Of a stretch of 64,000 bases of DNA, positions 30,791-39,316 are shown piece by piece. Under the pieces are notes generated by a model. That model had not been told where the DNA came from. It was given only the letters and a program-made list of their open reading frames with translations, and searched no databases. A program made the position numbers and the translations under genes. The first letter of the stretch is position 1, and every line of letters begins with the position of its first letter. The DNA comes from Niastella sp. (lineage in GTDB: Bacteria > Bacteroidota > Bacteroidia > Chitinophagales > Chitinophagaceae): the NCBI GenBank assembly GCA_017744515.1, contig JAGIBF010000014.1, positions 1 through 64,000 of the forward strand, given 5' to 3'.

Positions 30791-33442
30791 TTATTGTTCT
30801 TTCACAACTTTGATCACCTGCTTTCCGGTAGTCGTTACAAAAGTAAGAACATAGGTGCCCGCTCCCGGTCCTTGTACAACAGGAATATCCACCAGCGCAG
30901 TTCCTTTCTGTAAAACGATCTTTCGTTGCGCCACGATCCGGCCATTCATATCGGTAAGCGTAACAGAGCAATCCTGTAACTGAGGCGATGTAATGGTAGC
31001 CTGCAGTTGCTGGCGGAAAGGATTTTGCAACACCTTTACCAGGAAATCACGGTTATTACGTTCCAGCGTTATAATAGCACTGTAAGTAAACTGGCCGTTA
31101 TCATCCACCATTTTCAGGCGATAATAATAGGTCGGCCGGACATTGCTGCTTACATCATCAGTATAACGGTATTGTTTGTTGCTGGTAGTAGACCCTGAAG
31201 CTGCCACTTGTCCGATCGTGGTAAACCGAACACCATCTATACTACGTTGAATATCGAAAGAAGCAGTCTGCTCTTCAGAAGCAGTTGTCCATTGCAGCAG
31301 ATTGTTGGAGCCGGAAATAGTGCCGCTGAACTGCAGTAACCGTAAAGGAAGAGTGGAAGAACCGGTATGTACAAAAAAGCCGCTGAACCCGGTTACGTTG
31401 AAAGTGATCTCCCAACGGCTGGCTGTAGCATTCCATGCAATATTGCCATCTGTCGGATTGATGAGCGCTGGTGTACCGGAATAGGAGCCGGGCGCACCGG
31501 TTCCGCTGGTGCCATGAAATTGAGTAATGCGCAGGTTGGCAATACCAGCCATGTCTCCGGAACCTGTTGGCAGGTCAGGATAAGCACCATTGGCAGCATT
31601 AAAAGCATCGAACTCGGCTTGCGTATAATACAAAGTAACAGTAGCAGTAGCGGTAGATGCTCCCGAAACAGGTTCTATATCATAACGCCGTTCACAATAA
31701 GGCTGGCTGTTGAAAGTAGCTATAGTGGATTCATATTTCGTACATACATTAATAGAGCCCGATACAGGAGAAACACCAGAAGGAACAATGCGTGCAATAA
31801 GATCGCAGTCGGCATCAGTATAATTGGTTCCTCCGCCTGCTACTACGCCACTTACACAAACCTGTGCTCCGCCTTGCGTTCCCGCAGGACTACTCAACAA
31901 TAAAGGATTGCCCACAATAATAGGAGGCATGCAACCAAAATCGTTAAGGGCGCGGGCCATAACTACATTACCACCGGTAATATCTCCGGCGCCAAGTACA
32001 CGGGATTTCGCGCCCGCAGCAATAGCAAAATGCATTACCGCACCCGGGCTGATAATATGGTTAAGCTGATGACCATGACCCAACTCATGTACGGCTACTG
32101 ATTCGAAGTCTATTTCCCCGGCCACGGGATCGGCTGGACCATACTGCCAGGGACGTGCACCATCAAACACCACATCCAGTTCCGCTACTACCCATATATA
32201 AGGACTCGCCGCACCGCAACCGGCATACCAACTGGTACACCTGCCCAATACGCCTGCTGGTAGCTCACTGCCCACATCGAAGCGTACAACATTTATGCCT
32301 TCCGATGATACCGTGTTTACAGTGGTTACAGCGCCTACAGTCCAGTTCATCCCCGTTTTGCAGGTCCACGTATGCATGGCACGTTTAAAAGAATTACTGG
32401 CAGCTGTATTCGCGGCAAAGCTGGTTTCCATCTGGAAAGTATAGCCTCCGGTACCTGCCCAGTCAACATGCGAAGGGATTTCAGAAGTAGGCTCATCGAC
32501 ACCTGGGTTATCGGTATCAGGGATATTAGTATACGAATAAGGAATAGTTACGGTGCCTGCACTGGTGCCAGTGGCAGGGTCACTGTTGGTAACACGTACT
32601 ACCCCTGTGCCGGCAGACGGGCCAGAGATACTGACCGAAGGCACCCGTACCTGGATCTCGGTATCAGTCCAGGAAATATAATCGGTAAGTAAAGGTTGTA
32701 CAAACGCGGATGCACTGGCGCTATTGGCATTCCTGAATTCCACGAACCCGGTACCTTTGACTGCGCCAAAATTACTGCCGCTGATGGTGAGGATGGCATC
32801 AGTACCTGCTGCAATCGTGGTAGGAGTAAAGCCACTGATAGTAGGAGTAGCCATTGGCCCCATTACTGAATTGAGCTGGTGATCCACCACTATTGGCTTT
32901 TCACTGATCCGTCGCTCAACACCTGTCAATTGCTTGACAGCCTGCGTGGCTTCAACTACATGATTGTATCTGGTAAAAGGATCGGCAGCCGTATTGGTCT
33001 TGTTGTCGTAAGCAATAAACCCTTGCAGGCTGCTGTACACCATATAAGAGTTGCCCCTCAAATTGGTGCGGCCGCTGGAGATGCCACCCATTGCAGGCAT
33101 ACAAAAAAATACACCGGTCTCCCCAATATTCAATGACAAGGTGGAAGAATGGACCTGGCGTAGCCGGCCCACAGTTCCACCTTCTGTAATGATCTCTATT
33201 TGTTCACCTTGTAAACTTCCTTTGAAAGTCCGGTAAACCTGTACCAGGTTAGAGGTATAAATATTGCCCTTGGGTGAAGGTTGAAAGCTGTACTGAGCTA
33301 TCACCTTTCCTTCGGCGATCAGGGCGGAATTGCTCACCCTTTGTGTAAGCGGTACAGGATATAATTCATTGGCTAATAATAAATGATGAGACGCAAGTAA
33401 AAGCAGAAACAGTAATGGTGCTCGACGTAAATGGTTCTTCAT
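30791..33442 (-). CDS. T9SS-exported IPT/TIG-domain metzincin protease
   Basis: The 883-residue secreted protein has a signal peptide (LLFLLLLASHHLLLANE) and an N-terminal domain to ~190. An IPT/TIG beta-sandwich follows at ~200-310 (TPTISGFTPTTIAAGTDAILTISGSNFGAVKGTGFVEF), then a matrixin-like protease at ~325-505. HELGHGHQLNH is the full HExxHxxxxxH zinc motif and PGAVMHFAI gives the Met-turn. A beta-rich segment follows, and the last ~80 residues (VKVLQNPFRQQLQATI...GTYVLTFVTTTGKQVIKVVKEQ) are a type-A T9SS C-terminal signal. It should cross the outer membrane by the type IX system and be released or surface-anchored. It stands alone. Confidence 0.9.
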   Translation of the reverse strand: MKNHLRRAPLLFLLLLASHHLLLANELYPVPLTQRVSNSALIAEGKVIAQYSFQPSPKGNIYTSNLVQVYRTFKGSLQGEQIEIITEGGTVGRLRQVHSSTLSLNIGETGVFFCMPAMGGISSGRTNLRGNSYMVYSSLQGFIAYDNKTNTAADPFTRYNHVVEATQAVKQLTGVERRISEKPIVVDHQLNSVMGPMATPTISGFTPTTIAAGTDAILTISGSNFGAVKGTGFVEFRNANSASASAFVQPLLTDYISWTDTEIQVRVPSVSISGPSAGTGVVRVTNSDPATGTSAGTVTIPYSYTNIPDTDNPGVDEPTSEIPSHVDWAGTGGYTFQMETSFAANTAASNSFKRAMHTWTCKTGMNWTVGAVTTVNTVSSEGINVVRFDVGSELPAGVLGRCTSWYAGCGAASPYIWVVAELDVVFDGARPWQYGPADPVAGEIDFESVAVHELGHGHQLNHIISPGAVMHFAIAAGAKSRVLGAGDITGGNVVMARALNDFGCMPPIIVGNPLLLSSPAGTQGGAQVCVSGVVAGGGTNYTDADCDLIARIVPSGVSPVSGSINVCTKYESTIATFNSQPYCERRYDIEPVSGASTATATVTLYYTQAEFDAFNAANGAYPDLPTGSGDMAGIANLRITQFHGTSGTGAPGSYSGTPALINPTDGNIAWNATASRWEITFNVTGFSGFFVHTGSSTLPLRLLQFSGTISGSNNLLQWTTASEEQTASFDIQRSIDGVRFTTIGQVAASGSTTSNKQYRYTDDVSSNVRPTYYYRLKMVDDNGQFTYSAIITLERNNRDFLVKVLQNPFRQQLQATITSPQLQDCSVTLTDMNGRIVAQRKIVLQKGTALVDIPVVQGPGAGTYVLTFVTTTGKQVIKVVKEQ

Positions 33443-33507
33443 AAACGAGGGTTAAAGATGCTGGATATATAGTAACGCAAAAACCGCACCTTATAGTTTC
33501 TACGCCT

Positions 33508-34005
33508 TTAAAAATCCATTTCATCCGCGCTGGGGCCGTAACTCCCCGGAATGGGAACATTCAATAACCTCAAATACACACCCAGTTGAGCCCGGTGGTG
33601 AACGACCTGTGAATAAGACATACGAATAACATCAGCTTTTCGATTTACACTATACACCTGATCTCCATTCCGTAGAGTCCAATTGCCCTCCATTTCATCA
33701 TCTGTAGCCTGCTCCAGCCGGCTGCGGCCTTCCAAAAGACTTTGCTCAAAATACACCATCAGGTCTTTGGTATTATTGATGGTAGGTACAGAATAAGGAT
33801 TTTGGGCAAAGTCCAGCCCGCTGGTATTAAGAGCCATGCTAACCCAGGACGGTAATTCGGCAATATGGGTAGCCAGCCGGCGAATATTCATGCTTTTTTC
33901 GTGCGGCTGCCAATCGTATTTATCATCAGGCACACGGCTCAACATTTTACGGGTAGTTTCAGCTTCCTGGTTCATTTCTTTCAGTAAAGATTGAATTAGT
34001 GACAT
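33508..34005 (-). CDS. DinB-family protein
   Basis: The 165-residue protein is a four-helix-bundle DinB_2/YfiT-type putative metalloenzyme. Expected metal-ligand His residues are visible in MNIRRLATHIAELPSWV and in VIRMSYSQVVHHRAQLGVYLRLL; HHRAQLGVYLR is the hallmark of the family's C-terminal helix. MSLIQSLLKEMNQEAETTRKMLSRVPDDKYDWQPHEKSM is the typical start. Such proteins act as thiol-dependent transferases or stress-induced proteins; the substrate is unknown. Confidence 0.88.
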   Translation of the reverse strand: MSLIQSLLKEMNQEAETTRKMLSRVPDDKYDWQPHEKSMNIRRLATHIAELPSWVSMALNTSGLDFAQNPYSVPTINNTKDLMVYFEQSLLEGRSRLEQATDDEMEGNWTLRNGDQVYSVNRKADVIRMSYSQVVHHRAQLGVYLRLLNVPIPGSYGPSADEMDF

Positions 34006-34146
34006 AGTTGTTTGTTTTAGTAATACAAAGAAAATAGGGGGTAGTGACAGCCTTATGTCAGCAGCTGTCAGGGAAAGTTGTAAAATATTTTTCCGGATGC
34101 TTTTATCCTGCTGTTACCTTGATTATTAAAAAAAACAGAGGTATTC

Positions 34147-34177
34147 CTTGTTTCGTACGAAATATTTCCTACCTTAG
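34147..34177 (+). promoter_or_regulatory. candidate promoter of the blaI-like gene
   Basis: CTTG (34147..34150), 19 bases, then TACCTTAG (34170..34177) matches the Bacteroidota pattern TTTG-N19-TANNTTTG with one change in each box. It ends only 4 bases before the ATG, so a transcript from here would be leaderless or nearly so. Confidence 0.5.
34151..34162. promoter_or_regulatory. perfect palindrome TTTCGTACGAAA, probable BlaI-type operator
   Basis: The 12-bp perfect dyad lies between the -33 and -7 boxes of the blaI-like gene, where repressor binding would block RNA polymerase. BlaI-type repressors bind dyads and usually repress their own operon. Confidence 0.65.
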
Positions 34178-34181
34178 TTTC

Positions 34182-34583
34182 ATGAAAGCGGAACAACCAT
34201 CAAACAAGCTTCCGGAGCCTACTAAATCTGAACTGGAGATACTACAGGTACTATGGCAGCATGGCCCATCCACAGTACGTTTTGTCAACGACCAGCTCAA
34301 TGAGCAGAAGCGCGCTGTACAATACACGTCTACATTGAAGCTCATGCAGATCATGGTAGAAAAAGAAATGCTCAACCGCGACGAGAGCAGTATGAAGCAT
34401 GTGTATAGTGCTGCCCTTGAAGAGCAGAAAACCAAAGGCTTCCTGTTGGATCGCTTCGTAGAGTCGATGTACAATGGTTCAGCCACGAGCCTGATGATGC
34501 AATTGCTGGGCAATAAAAAGACTTCCAAAAAAGAGTTACAAGCAATTAAAGACCTGCTGAATAAGATGGACAACGATAAGTAA
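34182..34583 (+). CDS. BlaI/MecI/CopY-family repressor
   Basis: From ATG 34182 the protein has 133 residues: MKAEQPSNKLPEPTKSELEILQVLWQHGPSTVRFVNDQLNEQKRAVQYTSTLKLMQIMVEKEML, the BlaI winged helix (TxxELEILxxLW, YTTxxTxLxxLxxKGxL). A dimerisation region with FVESMYNGSATSLMMQLL follows, as does a Lys-rich end. The track start at 34044 adds 46 residues that run through the promoter and operator. It is followed after 20 bases by the M56 peptidase that should cleave or signal to it. Confidence 0.92.
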   Translation: MKAEQPSNKLPEPTKSELEILQVLWQHGPSTVRFVNDQLNEQKRAVQYTSTLKLMQIMVEKEMLNRDESSMKHVYSAALEEQKTKGFLLDRFVESMYNGSATSLMMQLLGNKKTSKKELQAIKDLLNKMDNDK

Positions 34584-34603
34584 TAACTTATTAAACCTAT
34601 TAT

Positions 34604-36586
34604 ATGCAACTACTATTCGTGAAAGGATGGTTGCCGGACAATGTCGTCCGTGCGATCTGCTGGACGCTGATCCATTCATTATGGCAAGGTTTGATACTGG
34701 CAGCCCTGGCAGGCTTGCTGGTCATATTTACCAGGAAGTCGGTAGCTGCTTTCCGGTACAACATGCTGGCAGTACTTTTCTTTATATTCATGGGTGTAGT
34801 CACCTTTACCCTTATCTATGAACTTAACGGATCAAACGCCGGTAGCAACATAGTAACATTTACCCCTGCAGCGCAAACAGAGCAGATAGTTGCCCAACTT
34901 CCGGTAGTGGGCAATGCTGGCACAGTAGCCAGTACAGAAGAAGGATACCTCACCCGCTTTACCGGCTATTTCAACCAACATGCATCTTTATTCGTGGCCA
35001 TCTGGTTTCTGGTATTCCTGGCAAAAGCCGTGAAACTCATGGGGGGCCTTGTATGCGTACAACGAATCAAACATTATAAAACCCATACACCCGGCCAGTA
35101 TTGGACAAACCGGATGCAGGAATTGTCTGATGCATTAGGCGTGAAAATCTCCGTTCGGTTGTTGGAATCAGAACTTGTGAAAGTGCCGCTGGTAGCAGGT
35201 TTCCTGAAACCGATCATACTGGTGCCACTGGGCTTGATGGCCAATATGCCGGCCGAACAAGTAGAAGCCATCCTGTTACATGAACTTGCCCATATCCGCC
35301 GCAGGGACTTTTTAGTGAACCTCGCCCAAAGCTTTGCCGAAACCCTTTTCTTCTTCAATCCTGCTGTACTGTGGTTATCCGCTTTGCTGCGCGAAGAACG
35401 TGAACATTGCTGCGATGATATGGCCATTGCAGTTACCCAAAGCAAAACAGGTTATATAAATGCCCTGGTATCATTCCAGGAATATCAATTGGAAAATAAC
35501 GTACCATATACCATGGCTTTCCCTGGTAAAAAGAACCAATTACTCAACCGCGTAAAGCGCATTATCGATAACAGTCATAAAACCTTGAATATGGCCGAAA
35601 AATCATTCCTCGTACTTTGCCTCAGCCTGATAGGAATACTCTCTGCTGTATGGGCACAACCTGAAGAAAAAAAGAAACCACAAACTACAAAACAAGAACC
35701 CGCACAACAGCAGGCAGAAAAAGCGAAGGACCTTGCTACTTCCCAACAGGATGGATCAGTTATTATTAAAGATGAGAGCAGTGATGATGGTATTGATAGA
35801 AGCGGGGACGAAACAATTGATGAAAGTAATGCCACAGATACTACTTATACTGGCACAGATACCACTTATAAGGACTATACGTCTAATTATAAACCTTATG
35901 CTGCCAATTATCAGCCATACGAACCGCGTTCACTCCGCGAACCGGCCACGCCGGCCAGTAAAGATACCATGCCGGTATTGCATAAAGGCAACAGTGTAAT
36001 GACGGGTACCATCACACACGATAAAGACGGGAAAAAATACCAGATCACTATCGATAAAAACCTGGCCACTGGTTTAACGATTGATGGAGAAAAAGTGCCG
36101 GATGAAAAACTGATCGAGTACAGAGAACTTATAAGTAGCATTTTCCGCGATATGCAGGCCCGGGCTGAGGAAGCGTATGAAACGCGTGTTCACCAAAACA
36201 ATGACAATGCCATCAGGCTTGCCAATAAGAATAAACTGCTGAACGATGAAGCGATTAAGCTTCAGCAAAGCCTCCTCATGAAAGGTACTCCTCAAGTACG
36301 CCAGGGCTTCCCGGTTCCCCACAGCACATTTAAACTTCACGAGCCAATCCAAACAGAAAATAAAATAATTGATAGACTGATCGACGACCTCGAAAAAGCA
36401 GGCCTGATTACACAAAGAGATTCCCTGACCTTCAAGCTCAATAAAGATGAGTTTACTGTAAATGGGAAAGCAATTTCGGGAGATATACGTCGTCAGTTTC
36501 AGGAAACCTATATAACAAATCCAGCCAATACGTTTACCTACGCAAGGCAAGGCGTCACTACCAGCTCACATGTGTACGTGGATTAA
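34604..36586 (+). CDS. M56 (BlaR1-like) membrane metallopeptidase
   Basis: The 660-residue inner-membrane protein senses a signal and acts with the adjacent BlaI-like repressor. Hydrophobic segments lie near residues 16-42, 53-75, 118-145 and 335-352. HELAHIRRRD at about 226 is the zinc site, followed by EREHCCDDMA, the M56 signature. After the last helix (LVLCLSLIGILSAVWAQ) comes a ~300-residue periplasmic part: a Lys/Gln-rich stretch, an Asp/Thr/Tyr-rich repeat (DTTYTGTDTTYKDYTSNYKPYAANYQPYEP) and a mixed domain. It has no penicillin-binding domain, so beta-lactam sensing is unlikely and the inducer is unknown. Confidence 0.9.
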   Translation: MQLLFVKGWLPDNVVRAICWTLIHSLWQGLILAALAGLLVIFTRKSVAAFRYNMLAVLFFIFMGVVTFTLIYELNGSNAGSNIVTFTPAAQTEQIVAQLPVVGNAGTVASTEEGYLTRFTGYFNQHASLFVAIWFLVFLAKAVKLMGGLVCVQRIKHYKTHTPGQYWTNRMQELSDALGVKISVRLLESELVKVPLVAGFLKPIILVPLGLMANMPAEQVEAILLHELAHIRRRDFLVNLAQSFAETLFFFNPAVLWLSALLREEREHCCDDMAIAVTQSKTGYINALVSFQEYQLENNVPYTMAFPGKKNQLLNRVKRIIDNSHKTLNMAEKSFLVLCLSLIGILSAVWAQPEEKKKPQTTKQEPAQQQAEKAKDLATSQQDGSVIIKDESSDDGIDRSGDETIDESNATDTTYTGTDTTYKDYTSNYKPYAANYQPYEPRSLREPATPASKDTMPVLHKGNSVMTGTITHDKDGKKYQITIDKNLATGLTIDGEKVPDEKLIEYRELISSIFRDMQARAEEAYETRVHQNNDNAIRLANKNKLLNDEAIKLQQSLLMKGTPQVRQGFPVPHSTFKLHEPIQTENKIIDRLIDDLEKAGLITQRDSLTFKLNKDEFTVNGKAISGDIRRQFQETYITNPANTFTYARQGVTTSSHVYVD

Positions 36587-36634
36587 CAGAAATGTGATCA
36601 GCGGAAAGTAAAAATTACCGGGATACTTTATTTT

Positions 36635-36720
36635 GCAACCGATGCATCCCCGTTGGCTATAACACCCGTATGATTTGGAACGTCGCTCGGGAGAATTACT
36701 GCAGGGGATGACTCGGTTGC
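36635..36720. repeat. long imperfect inverted repeat upstream of the TonB receptor
   Basis: Left arm gcaaccgatgcatcccc (36635..36651) and right arm ggggatgactcggttgc (36704..36720) pair at 15 of 17 positions around a 52-base loop. The last pairing base is 96 bases before the receptor start. It may be a structured leader or a small inverted-repeat element; no target duplication was found. Confidence 0.6.
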
Positions 36721-36816
36721 CTTCATTACACATTCTCACCACCCTCATATTATAGTAATTGCCGGCAGGCAGTTGGCGCGTGCGTCTACGTCTGCCCTGG
36801 AATAAAATGCATATAC

Positions 36817-39261
36817 ATGAACAAATGTTATGGCCTCATGCTGGCATTCAGCATGATATTGTTACCCTTTTGTCTCTCTGCGCAAACCGGCGCTTCCATT
36901 AGCGGCACCGTGCAGGATAAGCGTCCGAAACCGATCGTTGCTGCATCAATAAGCCTGACGAGAGCAACAGATACCATATTGGTTAAAGCGGCTGTATCTT
37001 CCGACAACGGATATTTTACATTCGACAACCTGAAACCTGGCACCTATCGCATAACGATTACAGCTGTTGGTTTTACAGCTTACACAAGCGATACTATTCT
37101 TCTTGCGGTCAACGAGCAGATAAAATTACCCGTCATAGAATTGGCTGCTGCAGATGCCAGTCAGCTCAATGCAGTCACGGTTACTGCCCGCAAGCCCTTT
37201 GTCGAACGTAAGATTGACAGGACGGTGGTAAATGTGGATGCCCTTATTTCCAATGCTGGTACCAGTGCACTGGATGTATTGGATAAATCACCCGGCATAT
37301 TGGTCGACCAGGACGGTAATGTAAGCATGAACGGTAAATCAGGCGTGGTGATCTTTATTGATGATAAACCCACGTACCTGAGCGGAGCAGACCTCGCTTC
37401 ATACCTGAAATCACTTCCTTCAGGTACACTGGAATCTATCGAGATCATGACCAACCCGCCTGCTAAATACGATGCAGCAGGCAACGCCGGCGTGATCAAC
37501 ATCAAAACAAAGAAGCTCAAACAAAAAGGATTCAATGGTAACCTGTCGCCCGGTTATTCACAGGGAGTATATCCCAAGAGTTTCAATAGTTTAAACCTCA
37601 ACGTCCGTAATAACGCCTTTAACTACTTTGCCAACGTAGGATATAACTACAGTGAAAACTTCAATGACCTGCTTATACAGCGGCGCTATGTAAATGACGA
37701 TGGCACACCCCATTCCCTCTTCTCCCAAAACTCCTGGATCAAAAGAAAAGATCGTTCCGGCTCCTTGAGAATGGGCGTTGATTATACAATGGACAAATTC
37801 AATGCCATAGGTCTGGTATTGAACGGAACCACGCGAAAAATCAATAGTGCAGTAGATAACAACAGCTATTTATACAATGGAGCAGGATCGTTGGATTCAC
37901 TCATTACGGCTGATAATATGGACGATCGTACCTTCAGCAGGGGAAGCGTAGGATTGAACTACCGTCGCAAATACAAAGAACCCGGTCGCGAACTGGGAGT
38001 AGACGTGGATTATATCTACAATGAATCCGACGCCGACCAATTGTATCGAAATGCAAGCTACCGGGCAGATAATACAGTAAAAGGAAAAGATGACCTCACT
38101 GGTAAATTGCCCTCTTACATTAATATCTATTCTTTCAAAGCCGATTATTCACACCCATTATCCAACGGATTCAAAGCAGAGGCAGGGATAAAAGGCAGTT
38201 TGATTGAAACCAATAATATAGCAGAGTATTACATAACAGCAAACAATGTCACCAGCCCTGATTATGACAAAACCAACCACTTCACTTACCGGGAAAATAT
38301 CAATGCTGCATACCTGAATTTCAGTAAAGAATGGAACCGTTTCGCTGTACAGTTTGGCCTGCGGGGTGAGAATACGATCATGCGCGGGCACCAGTTGGGC
38401 AACGCAGTTAAGCCCGATTCTTCCTTCAAACGCGATTATATAAACCTGTTCCCCACTTTTTATCTCTCCTATAAGTTAGACTCTGCTGCCAAAAATCAGT
38501 TTGTCTTCTCTTATGGCAAGCGCATTCAGCGGCCTAACTTTGGTAACCTGAACCCTTTCATCTCTCCGTTGGATAAGTTCACATTTTATGTAGGTAATCC
38601 CTTCCTGCAACCAACAATAGCCCATGCCATTGAAGTGTCACACATTTATAACAACAAGCTCACTACCAGGCTGGGTTATGAATACTACGATGGGGACATC
38701 AATGAAACGATTGAATTACAAGGCCACCAGTATTATAGCCGTCCCGCAAACGTGGGAAAAGCCCAATACCTGAGCCTCACAGTGAACGCAACCATCGAGC
38801 CGGCCCCCTGGGTTACGATCAACTGGTTTGGCCTGGCACAATATGCCAGCTTTCAGGCCGATCTGTACAAAAACAAGCTGGATACCAGTGGTGTGAATTT
38901 TATTACCAACTTCAACAGCCAGTTCAGGTTGGGTAGTGGATGGACAGCTGAGTTATTGGGCGTGTTTAGAAGTGATTTCATCACAACCCAGTTTGTGTTG
39001 GGTGACTTCTGGACCCTGGGCGGAGCCATCCAGAAAAAAATACTCAAAGGAAAAGGCACAGTAAAGTTGACCATACAGGATATATTCTTTACCCGCCTTA
39101 ACTATGGCGCCATCAATAACCTGCAAAATGCCAAAGGCAATTACCGCAACCAGGGCGATACACGTGTAGTGGGAGTCAATTTCACCTGGACTTTTGGTAA
39201 AACCTTCGAAACCCGCAGGCGCAGCAATGGCAGCGCAGAACAGGAAACACAACGGATATAA
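36817..39261 (+). CDS. TonB-dependent receptor, outer-membrane beta-barrel family 3
   Basis: The 814-residue outer-membrane protein has a signal peptide (MLAFSMILLPFCLSAQTG). A carboxypeptidase-regulatory-like beta-sandwich covers ~25-112 (SISGTVQDKRPKPIVAASISLTRATDTI). A plug follows (NAVTVTARKPFVERKIDRTVVNVDALISNAGTSALDVLDKSPGILVDQDGNVSMNGKSGVVIFIDDKPTYLSG, PPAKYDAAGNAGVINIKTKK). The barrel is of the OMP_b-brl_3 type and ends VGVNFTWTFGKTFETRRR. It lacks a SusD partner, so it is not a SusC system. Such receptors import iron complexes, peptides or oligosaccharides; the ligand is unknown. A strong terminator follows. Confidence 0.92.
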   Translation: MNKCYGLMLAFSMILLPFCLSAQTGASISGTVQDKRPKPIVAASISLTRATDTILVKAAVSSDNGYFTFDNLKPGTYRITITAVGFTAYTSDTILLAVNEQIKLPVIELAAADASQLNAVTVTARKPFVERKIDRTVVNVDALISNAGTSALDVLDKSPGILVDQDGNVSMNGKSGVVIFIDDKPTYLSGADLASYLKSLPSGTLESIEIMTNPPAKYDAAGNAGVINIKTKKLKQKGFNGNLSPGYSQGVYPKSFNSLNLNVRNNAFNYFANVGYNYSENFNDLLIQRRYVNDDGTPHSLFSQNSWIKRKDRSGSLRMGVDYTMDKFNAIGLVLNGTTRKINSAVDNNSYLYNGAGSLDSLITADNMDDRTFSRGSVGLNYRRKYKEPGRELGVDVDYIYNESDADQLYRNASYRADNTVKGKDDLTGKLPSYINIYSFKADYSHPLSNGFKAEAGIKGSLIETNNIAEYYITANNVTSPDYDKTNHFTYRENINAAYLNFSKEWNRFAVQFGLRGENTIMRGHQLGNAVKPDSSFKRDYINLFPTFYLSYKLDSAAKNQFVFSYGKRIQRPNFGNLNPFISPLDKFTFYVGNPFLQPTIAHAIEVSHIYNNKLTTRLGYEYYDGDINETIELQGHQYYSRPANVGKAQYLSLTVNATIEPAPWVTINWFGLAQYASFQADLYKNKLDTSGVNFITNFNSQFRLGSGWTAELLGVFRSDFITTQFVLGDFWTLGGAIQKKILKGKGTVKLTIQDIFFTRLNYGAINNLQNAKGNYRNQGDTRVVGVNFTWTFGKTFETRRRSNGSAEQETQRI

Positions 39262-39266
39262 TGATA

Positions 39267-39308
39267 AGAGGTGAGTTGTGAATACTGACGCGCTCACAAC
39301 TCACCTCT
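39267..39308. terminator. bidirectional terminator, 15-bp stem
   Basis: A perfect 15-bp inverted repeat agaggtgagttgtga / tcacaactcacctct with a 12-base loop lies between the convergent TonB receptor and glycosidase genes. T-richness behind it is weak on both strands, but the stem is very strong. Confidence 0.75.
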
Positions 39309-39316
39309 GTTATATG

